Source: Acridotheres tristis
Lineage: Eukaryota > Chordata > Aves > Passeriformes > Sturnidae
NCBI GenBank assembly: GCA_037013685.1
Contig: CM072919.1
Coordinates: 32,777,435-32,841,434 of the forward strand
DNA length: 64,000 bases
Direction: 5' to 3'
The position numbers were made by a program, and so were the translations under genes. Positions 42,701 through 54,700 of the stretch are shown here, one piece after another (the first letter of the stretch is position 1; each line of letters begins with the position of its first letter). The notes beneath the pieces are model-generated. The model was not told the origin of the DNA, searched no databases, and saw nothing but the letters and a program-made list of their open reading frames with translations.

Positions 42701-45700
42701 AATATTACCAATGCATTACATCTCTCCTTACTGCCTTTGGAAAGGAAACCAAGTTAATCAATCCAGACCAAGAAGAAGATTCCATGAAGAAGACCTTGTA
42801 TCCTCTCCTGATCACATCTTTATGAAGACATCTGATGAGCTGCTCAGTTTTGCAGGTTCTTGCAGGTACTCTTCAGAGAGCTGATGTTTTATAGCAGACA
42901 TAACTATTTCTCACTGACAGAATATGCCCTTTCTATTGCAGTGTTGGACTGAATGATTAACAAAAGTCACCCATTGTATTAGCACAGTGTTACAGTCTGA
43001 TCTCACAACAAATCTGTACACCTGCATTCATTATCAAGTAGCACAATCACCAGGAGCTATCAAGTACAATTTTTGAATGTTAGAAATATTAAGTGAAAGC
43101 CACATATACCAGCTGTAATGCCCACACAACTGGTTAATCATGCAGTCTGTTAACACATTGTAAAGGAGATGTGTTCCATGTTTCCCTTACAGCTTGGAAA
43201 TACTTTGCAGTACAGAATAAATTTGAGAGTCTTTTGCTCTCAAATAATATCAGCATTTAGGTCCAATGAAACACACTAGCAAATTACCATTTACCATAGA
43301 AAGATTAAAAAGGAGAAGTGGAACTGGAGGAAGAAAACCACCTCTAACTGATGACTGATAAAAAGCATGCAAGAATCCAGGCAGAAATGTGCATCACTGG
43401 GTATCTCAATGCTGCAGTGGCAGACTATGAGCAAAGACTGAAATGTATAACTACTTGGCAAGGACACTTCAGTGCTAGCTTTCTTGAACTACCTGAAACT
43501 AAATATGTTGTGTCTAATCCACCTATTTCTGCTTCAGTGTGTGTTCTCCAATTTCAGTCAAAAGCAGACACCACAGAACTAAAGGATTAACTAGTACTTA
43601 TGTGTGAAAGCAGTCTTTAAAAAATGAGATTCTAACCCTCAAAGAAAAATCATGATACCCTAATTCTCATGACCTTTACTTCTCCTTATTCTTAGACAGC
43701 TACACTTGGACTTCTTTTTCAGAGTAGACATGTCCACTTCTTAAGGATATTTTTCTTAATCAATTCCACTGGTCACAGCACAAAGTGTGTGCAAGGACAT
43801 TCTCACTATGTAACATGAAGACGTCACTGCACAGCAAAGCAGTCCCCAGTACCACCTCCCATCCTACTCCAAAGTCATCCTAGTCTCTCCTGGGACAAAG
43901 CTGACTATGTTGACTGGTCTAGTGGAAAGTGTCTTACCCATGTCATGGGGCTGGGACTAGATGATCTTTGAGGTCCCTTCTAACTCAAACCATTCTATGA
44001 TTTGAAGTGCCTTTGTAGGTTGCTCTTATGAGATACTAGTTGGCCTAAGAGAATCCCTAGCAATTGTAACTGGAGAATTTTTTATGAGCTCTCCATGTCT
44101 TAAGAACAGTCAAAGAACAGTTGGATTGACTCTCAAAAGAAACTGGTTTACAAGAACAAGTTTAGATTTATGGACCAGTAGTAATGTCCTAAACTCAAGC
44201 ATATTTCTTAGATAAAAGAACATAATGCTGCTAATCTGATATGACATTCAAAACCTTACTGAACATGACAAACTGCTCTGAGCAACCTGGCTTGAACAGG
44301 AGGCTGTTCTAGATAACCTCTGTACCGCCTCCAACCTCAGCCATGCTGTGACTCTTTGGAGGGAAGCCTGTATGAGAGATGCATGTACAAAGGAAACAGA
44401 CAGAAACAGAATAAATAAAATAGGTTGGAAGCGGCCCTCAAGGATCATGGAGTACAAGAATTGTGACAGGGACATCTTTCACTACATCAGATTGCTCAGA
44501 GCCACACCCAAGCTGGTATGACACGTTGTGACTTTTCAATTCTTTTTCTGATATGGAAAGTAGTATCACCATGGATTTTCATTTTTCCAATCATAGTGGA
44601 AAAATTACGAAAAGATAAAAATTCACATATTTATCACAGTGATTGTGTCTGTTGTCAATTTCTTTTTAGCCACAATATAAGGAAGATAGAAATATCATCA
44701 ACTCTTACTTCTAAAGTACCCTTGAAACTCAAAAACCACAGCATTGAGGCCATAGCACACATCAGAAAGTGACCTACTCCTTTAAATTCTGCTGGATCTA
44801 TGCCAGAAGGATTGGAATTCTTTAAGACACAGATTTCTGTCAGAGTGATCTCCATAGTAACCAAAGCATAGACAAATGTTAACCAAAAGACACACTGTGT
44901 CCTGGGTGACCTACTTTAGAGCTAACACAACTTGAGAAAACAAGTGAACATTGGTTTCTGACAGCACAGCTGATGTTCTGAGTATGAACTTGCATAACAC
45001 TATCAAAATCTCTGCTGTTTTCTCTAGCAATCCAGAAAGTAGACAACCATCTGAGAATAAAAACATTCATCCAAGTTCTAGTACTTGTTTTCATTTGAAG
45101 TGCCTTTGTAGGTTGCTCTAATGAGATACTAGTTGGCCTAAAAGAATCCCTAGCAATTGTAACTGGAGAATTTTTTATGAGCTCTCCATGTCTTAAGAAC
45201 ATTCAAAGAACAGTTGGATTGACTCTCAAAAGAAACTGTTTACAAGAACAAGTTCAGATCTACGAACCAGTTAATGCTGTTAATCTGGTATCCATCACAC
45301 AAAAAACCTCCTCAACTTTATCAATGAAAAATCCTATTTAACTTTGTCACTGTCCTCCTCACAGGGGACACCTTTACTGCAAGCCAGTGAAAAATGGCTT
45401 GCTTGCACATGAGCTTCTGGAAGTACATTAACAAAAGAACGAGCAGCTATGTACTGCAATTAGTCATCCAGAAATCTGAATCAAGAGCACATCCAACACA
45501 TGTAAATTTCTTTTTCTTACCATGGGATACTGAACTGAAAATAATCTGTTATTCATGCTTACCCTTTCCAAGGAGAAAGTAACTACAAAAGGTTAACTCC
45601 AGCCATAATTTACCTAAGCGTGGAATTTGATTTCAGAGTCTAAGATACCAAGTTTTCCTGGGAAAAGGATAAAACAGCATTGGATGAGTCCAAAGTTCGT

Positions 45701-48700
45701 GTTCCCTTTCACTTCCAAATCCACACAGGCAGGACATGGCTTCTGAAAAGACTTACATGTGGCTTGTGACTGAGATAGGAAAATGATGTGGTCATGAATC
45801 CTTTTGTCACTTAAGAAACTAGAGGCCTATACTGAGTGCAATACTGAGAAAATTACTCTTAAAAGACTAAACTCTAGCAACATAGCTTAACAAGAACCAC
45901 TCTTCCAAATAACTTGTGTTATTTACATGCTTTATGCTCTCCTTCTCTATGGCTACTTCATATTACAACAGTGGGGACTATCAAATTTTGGTTTATTTCA
46001 GTGTAAGGATTCATAACCTACATGTATTTTTTCTTTTTTTTTGCCCTTGAAAAGAGCCTTTTAGAATCCCAGATTCCTTCCTCCCACCCTTCCTTTCCTC
46101 CCTTCTTTCTTCCTCTGGCTCTTTCTCTTCCAGGAGAGCCATTTGCAGGTGTGTGCTTTCTCTGAACTTGTTTTCTTCAGCAGCTCAAACTCCCCTAGTT
46201 TCAATTTTGTAGCACAAATCTGTGTTAACAGCTGTCCTCCCATTCTGATAGACACTTCTTAACCCTTCTTCTTTTATTTTTTAAAGCCTTTCCAAGCATC
46301 TGCTAAGGAATGTGTGACATGTTTATCTGTAAGCAGTTACAAAAGAACACAATGCCCTTTTTATGAAAGCTTAAAGTTTTCTTAAGTATCTTTAGGGGAA
46401 AAATCTCTCTCCATATGCTGTCCTTGCTTCTTCTGGAAAACAGTTTATGCCGCTATTCTTTTTAAAAACAGAACTAATGACACTTTACATGACCTTTGAA
46501 CATATTCCATCTATTACTGCTTTCTCCAGTCCAGACACAGCCTGAACAAATGACATATTGAAGTTTGTATCCTGCCCTGAATTTTCACATATTTTTTCTT
46601 CTTTTGGGAAGGCTAAACTAGAGCTGAACTGGTTTCGATGACTGACTAATGCTTTCAATGAATCCAGTTGAAATATCTGGATACATTATTTGCTCTTTTT
46701 GACAGTCAAAAGGGAAATAGGCTTAATTGCTGAAATGTAGAAGTCCTCACACTCAACCACTTAAGTCACTTAAAACACTGGAAAAAGTGAAAGTTGTATA
46801 GAAAAACTATAGTTAGAGCATTTCCCCATAATAAGGAAATATGGTGGTGGACCATAACTTAAAGAACATTCAGGAACTAAGAAAGTAAAACAAGAGGATG
46901 CTTGAGATCTCTTCCATAACTGATTTAACTACTTATTGAACTGAACTTTTTAAAATTCCAAATAACATTTGAACAATTAGTCTTTTAATTTTGCAATAAC
47001 TTCAGGATTTAAAAAAAAAAAGTATTTATTGATTTGAAATATCTTTTTACAAGAATTCTGCAGCTACTTTAGGTAGCATATACAATGTTGTTCTACTAAT
47101 ACGGATATAGGGGTGGGAAGCTCTTAAACTGCAGTTTTACCTCACCTTCTAAAAAGAAAGAATTTGATTGTTACCAACCCCAGAAAACTCCACACACTCA
47201 AAAATTTAACTGCATAAAAATCAGCCAGCCCAGTTCAGTCCTGTTTACTGCAATATGCCCAAGCCAAAAAAGAGTTCACCTGATGTCCTCAGCAAAATTT
47301 GGATCCAGCGAACTTAAAGCAAAAGGTTCTGAAAAGACATTGCTGTCTCCCCTTTAAATTTGTTGCTTATCTATGGATTGTTAACACCATATTTTCTTTC
47401 TTCTATTACCAAGCTGAGAGAAATTGCCTATTTGACAAGGTAACGAACAGATTGCCACTTATGTCAACCTACCAATGGAAAATACCAAGGAGATATTTGT
47501 AATGCCCTGGATAAATGTGTTGGACCGTAACTTTGGACCTGAAATTAAAAACTAATATTGGAAAAACAACCATTTAATATTTTGTCATATGGCAATACAA
47601 GTTAAGATTATATGAATCAAGATTATTATATGAATAAATAAATGGATGACTATTCATCCCTTACGAAAATTTTGCTTACTTGAATCAGTTGAAATTTGGA
47701 TATCTTTTGTTGATCCTTGTGGTGAGCCATCAACATCGTCATCTTCATCTGTAAAAGCAGACACATTTTAATAAAGGATTTTTGTTAATTTGAACAGAGG
47801 GAAGAAGGTGTTTGTCATTTAAGAACAGTTTCCATCAAACAAGATAATACAAAAGGAAAAGCACACTATCTTTTTCTACCTATTTTATGATAATAATTCA
47901 CACATTTAAATAGCATTAAAAAAATCTGCATTGTCATGTAGCTACAGTGAAGACATACATGCGAACCTTATACTATTAGCTCTAATATTGCAACTACTGC
48001 ATTTCATTCTTTTCTGAAGTCATGATGCTTGACTATCATCGAAGTATGGATGGTTTCCATTAAGTTTTAAGTTAGCAAATCAATTCAGCCTTCTGTGCAG
48101 AAATGGTGTTATAGAAGTAATTTCCACAACTGAAAAACAAAGGTATTGACACCCAAAGAGAAAGAAATTGCTGCTGTCCTCTAAAGCTAGGAGCTAACAT
48201 GTCAGAAAATAATGCACCCTTGTAAAACCATACACAAAATATTAAAAAAATATTAAAATAAATGCTGTGAACATTTGGTATTTGCTTCTGTGAAGAACAT
48301 CCTCACAGCATTCTCATTCCTGACACTCAGGGCCATACAAGACCAGTGCAAACCCAAACATGATCAATTTTCCTTCTCTGAGGGTATCAGTAGAGTGCAA
48401 CGCAAGTGCTCATCAAATAACGGTATTCACATTTGCACCCACTGAAAATTCCAGTCAGTCTTGAATGAGATGCAGGCAAAGCTCCCAAAAGATATAAGCC
48501 AGGCAACAACTTTGTAAAAACTATGTAAACAAGTAAAGGCAGATCTTCAGAGCAGAAGAGGTACTGGTGAAGTCAAATTCCTAAAGCAGGAGAACCTTCC
48601 AAGAAGCAGAATCAGAGCATGTCAAGAAGGGTACTAGGTAGTAGTCTTAAACTTCACACCAGGAAACTCAATGAACATTTGGGTAATGCTTTCAAATTTT

Positions 48701-51700
48701 CTAAAAGAAAGACTTTTAAAATATAAAAAGAGTGTTGAGATATTTTCCCTGTTTCAGCTGACAGACAAACAGATCAAGTTTCAAACTGGAGAGAAATTTA
48801 GACAGTATGGTCTTGAAACACCCTGAAATAAGAGGCAGCTGAATGCCTTCTTGAATTTCACTCCAGACAAGTAAGTTAAAAAAAAAACAAAACAAAAAAC
48901 CCCAGTAAATATAACAATAGGAAAGGAATGTTCCTGATTGCTCCCAACCCTCTTCTTTCTCAGTTTTGATGGGAAAAAGCTGACTTTTATTATACTTTCT
49001 CCTTCAGTCTGAATAGTAGGGAAATCTACATCAACAGCATCTTGAAACTATTCCATGAAGTTCAACGACTTGTTTGAAATTTATTATGACAGAAGTCATT
49101 TGCAGGAAGGGGCTCCACACTGCTCTACCACTGCATGTCCTGGTAGCTCAAGAGTTTAAAAGAAGGTTTTTTCAGCACAGAGATGTTTGCTGAATTTTGG
49201 TGATGAAGCTTAGCATTTACACCATGGCAAAAGCCACTTTGGACAAATGGTCCCCAGTAGGTCAGTGATGATGGCTGTTCTCATTCACTGCATGGGACAA
49301 GTCATCTGGCACTTCCCAACCACCAGCTTGGGAAGAGCTACGCCTGCAGCAGTCAACTCACCCAGGCAACTGCCAACACTTTGGTACCTCAGACTGGTCA
49401 TTTCACAATCTTATGAGTGATGTCAGCTGTGGCAAAGGAGCACCCTCTGTGCATGCCACATCAGGAGAACTTCTTAATGAGCCTGCCATCACACAGAAGT
49501 GCTAATTATCCTCCAACATATGAGTTCCTTGCTCCCCTAAAACATCCCTAACATGCACAATCTTTAACAAGATCTGCCATCCAGAGTCTATGCCTTTCCC
49601 TGGTAAAGCAGCAGCAACTCCAGAGGCAGCTGTTCTGAGCTGCTTCATTTTAAGAGGAGCGTCAAATATATCCTAAGAGAGTATCAGGGAGCTGCTGGAT
49701 TCATGACATATCTGGTAACTTTCAGCACATGCCAGGAGCTAGTGGGGTTTTGTAGGAAAATGAAGGTCTGTTCTGTGAACATGGGTGACAAGAACTAGAG
49801 CTCTGAGTTTCCTCGACCCAGGATGATGTGAGAATTAGTTCAAGACAATTCTTGGCTCTGCCTTTGAAGAAGAATTTGGGGAAAGAAAAAGAGCACATAG
49901 CAATAGTATCTGGTGCTTTTGGCAGTGACCTGCAGACACCTGATCTTCAGCAGATGACTCAGAATGGCAAACATCCAGCAACAGGTCTCGAAGCAAGGCT
50001 CAACAGGATGTGGATGGTTAAAAGGAGTCACATGTGGAGGCGTCAGACTAGTACCTGAACATTCAGCATGTAGGTGCTAAACCAAGGCGTTAAAAAGCAC
50101 TGTCAGCTATGGAAACACAGAACAAAACATTTTATGCACCAGAGTGCAAGGCAGGTGCTGCATCACAAATATTACTCACCATGCCTTCTGCTGAGCCACA
50201 GCTGTGGCTCACTGACCATGAAAAAAAGGGAATACGTCAATTGCTAAGGCAGCTGTCAAGTTCACAGGTATGCAACAGATCTGCAGCAGGAGGAAAGGGG
50301 AGCATGCCCATGGCTTGGCCCCTGCTCCCCTGGGTATCAGCGGCCCCTCCATCCTGGAAGGCTGCTGCCCGTTGGATGATGGGGGGCTGAGCCCAAGGAG
50401 CAGAAATTCTCATAGACCACAGAAAAGAGAACCTGTGTTAGAAATTAGATTTTTTTTCAGGGTGTTGCTATACTATACCTCTGTGACACACAGGCTAAGG
50501 ACTGTAAAAATGCATTCTGACTTTCCAAATAAGGTGAGTTTTATTCAGTTTTATTCTCCCCCACTCTTCATATCACAATAAAACACTCGAAATGGTCCAA
50601 ATTAAGTTTGTGAATATTTCTCCATCCATATGTATCTGCATCTCACCACGAGCTAATGACTTCATTCTGTCAATTCAAAGCATCAGACAAACTTTTCCAT
50701 TAAGAAATGCAAAAAAACCCATTCTTACTTTAAAAAGTCTTGACTATGTGTAACATGAGCTAACACACTTAGCATGTAGCATAAGTCCTGAAATAGAAAA
50801 CCTTTTCTTTCATCTCTTAAAATATTGAAGGAAGAGACTAGAAAGTACAGTTAAAACCTTGGATTCTTTCACTTAAGGCGCTTCATGTTCAGTTTTTATT
50901 ACAAAGTGATTAAAAAAAAAAAAAAGAAAGTTAAGTCTGACATATTAAAAGAACACACCACTGTTGAAGAGAGAAACTTAGTTAACATCAGAGAAGTCAA
51001 ACCAAAGACTCTATTTTAAAGGTTTGTGATTAATTTGTCTTAGTTATAATAACACAACTTTATCTTCTCTTAAGCCTTTGGGACACTTGTGAAATACCTA
51101 ACAATAGACCCGAACCAAAGTTCACAGTGAGTCTTACAGCAAAATCAAGCTCATCCAAAACTCTCTTTATTTTGGTTACTTCTTATCTTGAAAGCATTAG
51201 GAACTCCATGGTTTTCAAGTGGGTGCTGTACTATATCTTTGACCACTAGCAAGCAAATTCACTAAAAAAGAAAAAACACTCACTGAAAAAAAAAATCTAC
51301 AAAATCAACTAATGCTTCCTCTCTGCCTTTGACAGGTCACTGGAGTGTGTCTGGGTTATGTAGACCTTGGGTCATGCAGTTCATGCAGTAGCAGGACTTT
51401 TGCTACAGCTGCTGCACACAGAACAAAGGGGTCTTGCTCATGATCAGCTCTCCTCACCAAAACTAAATCTGAGTTTAGAGGAGAAAGTTCAAGAGCAAGG
51501 TTGAGAAAAGAGCAGTTGCAAATATTTCACTTTTTTTTCCTATTTTTTTTCTCTTTCCTATACCATTCAAGCACCAAAAGAAATAATAATAAAAACACAA
51601 ATTAAGAAATACTTTGCTTAAATACAGGCTTAAAAAAATTCTTGTTCCTAAAAAGCTGTTAAACAAACATTCTCTCTAGATGGCAGTAGAACATTACCCT

Positions 51701-54700
51701 GCCTAGATATATGGTATTGCTTCAGTACAGGAATCTTGAAAAGGACAGATGCTTAATCCAAGAGACAAATAAAATAATCTCTACACATAATATAAGAAGT
51801 GTTTCCAGCAATGATAACACTAACACCACAAATTTTCTGATTATCACTTTTTTTTCAAGAATATTTCACAAATTGCCCGGCACCAGTAAACAGAAGTTAC
51901 TGCATTTTGCACAGCGTCCATTAAAAAAAACCTCTAACCTGTCCCAGAAATAGCAAGAAGTCATAGTATTGCCAAAAAAGCCAGTAAAACTTAGCAATAA
52001 TGTACCTAATTGAATTATGACACTAGGTTAAATACATTCATCAATTAGTTACATCCAACTTTGAAATTTTTACCTGATTCTGTTTGCAAATTTTCCGATA
52101 TTCGAAAACAATGCAATTTGCTGAAGTTGCGAGAAAACAATTGAACACAATTTGGAGGAAGAATCATATTCCTTAATCTTCCAAAGGTACATTCTGGCGT
52201 GACAATTACATAGCAAGCAGCATGAGCCTATAAACAACAGCATCAGTTAAGAACTTGTGATACACAGAGAAAGTAAATTTATGTATAACAAACTATGACT
52301 GAAATTGTATAACTCAGTTTAGGGATTATATAGGCCTTCTGTAAATCACCTTCATTAAACGAATGGCCCATTTTTCACCCTAGATGTTAATTTGTTTAAT
52401 TCAGGTTTTGTACTACCAATAATACAAAATGGGGTGTCTTAATATGCCAAGAAACTTTCAAGTATCACAAACCTGTTCTATTAAAAATGAAAGAGTTTTT
52501 TACAGCTACATGGAGAAGTTTAAAGTTTTGGTCTCAAGCTCTGATCTTCTACTCTATGTGGATATTTACTGGGGGAAATGGAAAAGGTGCACAGATTATA
52601 CTGAATAGCTTGAAAAGGAGTAGTAGTATCCTCTTGCATAGCTGTACCCACTTGCAATTTCTGAGGTAAGACCGTTTTCAGTTTTATCCCAAGGGATGAC
52701 TGGATAGTTTCTGCCTTTACACTGTTGCAAATCTTTGCCATTATTGAATACATATACCTTTGTATGTATGGCCACATAGCATGTTTCATTTCTTAGACTG
52801 CTCTCAAAGACAGTCCCTCCCACCTCAGAAATGATATCTCAGATTAAAATAGTAACCCCACAATACTAAAAAAAAAAACCATAACTAAAATCATTGAAAT
52901 ACCACTTGAAATACTGAATAACTCCTAGAGTTTTATTTTAAATCATTACCACATGATTTACATTTAAATCACGGAGTACCCATCTAGTCTTAAGCAGCAT
53001 ATTAATGATTTCTTACCTATACCTTTCAGTTCCCATCTCATCTGGTGCTACTTTCACTTCCATCATATTTTAATATGAGGTGGCATTAAGTGGATGGATT
53101 AATTGTTATCTGCACCACACACTGTTTATCAGTGTGTGAAAAGCTGTGGTTTCCAGAAGAATTATTGAAGGGTACGATCAACTTGTACAGGAAATAAACA
53201 TGTGTCATGTGAATGGAAAAACACAGGAACTGGTATTAACAGCATAAAAAAAACCCCGACCACACAGGTTAAGATCTATTCTATACTGAAATCAGAGTAA
53301 ATATATAAGAATGGTGTTGGGGGTTGGATTGTTCCCCTTTTCTTTCTGTGGAATTCCTCCCATTGTTACGCTAATTGTGGCTACACCTTAAAATGACAAA
53401 TAATGTTCTCTCGTAGGGGGGTGGGTGGAGGGGGAGGCGGGGGGGGAACCGGAAAAGGAAAGGTGGGATGGGGGGTCTGGAGCGGGGGACTCTCTCTCGC
53501 TGAGCTCGTGGAGTGGAAAGACAGCCTGGGCTCCGCTCTGGCATCTCCCCTGCCATCCCAGCACTGAGATCCACGCTCCCTGCCATTGAACATCGCTCTG
53601 CTGCTCTCCCATCTCACCCTACTATCTCCGGACACTCTGCGGAGCACCACGACCGACACCGTGAGCAGGGGGAGTCACTTTCCCATCCCGCTCACCTCTG
53701 GGCCTCCCCGCCATCACTCCAGCCCTCTGCAACTGCGCGGGACCTGCCCTGTCCCCACAGCACCGGTAACTGAGCACAGGGACACGGCCTGAGGCCAAAG
53801 GGGACTGGAGCGGAGCTAGACTGTTCTGTTCTGTTGCCAATTTTCATAGCTGTTGTTGTTTTCTGCCTTGTTAGATACCAGTAAAGAACTGTTATTCACA
53901 TCCCCATATCTCCTGCCTGAAAGCGTCTGATTTGGACCTAAAATAATTAAAAGGGAGGGGGGGGTGCACTCTGCATTGCAGAAAAGGGGCTCCTGCCTTT
54001 TCTTAAACCATACCTGTCTTTTCAAACCAAGACAAATGGTAAGTCCTTAACCTTGGAGAATTCATGATTTGAAAGAAATTCTGATTTAACAAAGAAGTGA
54101 CTGCAGGCTTCTAACCACTGTTCTATGATGATTAGGCCATGTTAAATTCCACTGGATTTACACGAAGCTTCACTGTGACTTTGAGAGTTGATAATTAAAA
54201 TGACTATGAGGATTAAAAAAAATAAGATTTCCCATCTAACACATAAATACATATATTTAAATAGGTAAGTGTATAGATAGGTCTATTTACAAAGTGTATA
54301 CAAAATATATATTTATACAGCATGCAAATAAATTATGTTTATATCAAGTGTTCAAATAAGCACATGCCCATATATATGTGGTTCCTACAAATACATGCAG
54401 CAGCAGCACAACATACCAGGATGCCACACCATTCACATCTCATGCCAGAAAGCACTTCAGAAGACCCACAGGTTTTTTTGCAAAATTCACAACGAGCACT
54501 TGAAGAAAGGTTTCCCTCTCTCCAGTGGTGGTGGTAAGTATCCTGAGGGAACACATCACGACTTAGCATGACATGAATCAGATACAGATGCATCTTCAAT
54601 ACAACTTTAAAATCAGTAATTCAAATAGCTCTGAGGAAACAGCAACAGACACTAGGGCATTAGGTTTTTCTCAAGATATATTTGACTCTTTAACAATCTT

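Larger units (their letters stand above)
41954..47679 (-). other. DGKQ: DGKQ intron, 5.7 kb, with CR1 pieces and a local duplication
   Basis: Second largest intron. It contains three CR1 tails between 43890 and 44520 and a duplicated block (44001-44251 and 45094-45297). A pyrimidine-rich C/T stretch lies at about 46075-46135. Short open frames at 42254-42602 resemble no protein I know. Confidence 0.65.

Noticed and set aside
42254..42884. Possible processed pseudogene suggested by adjacent open frames
   Set aside because: Frames do not resemble a known protein and no poly-A tail or target duplication is seen.
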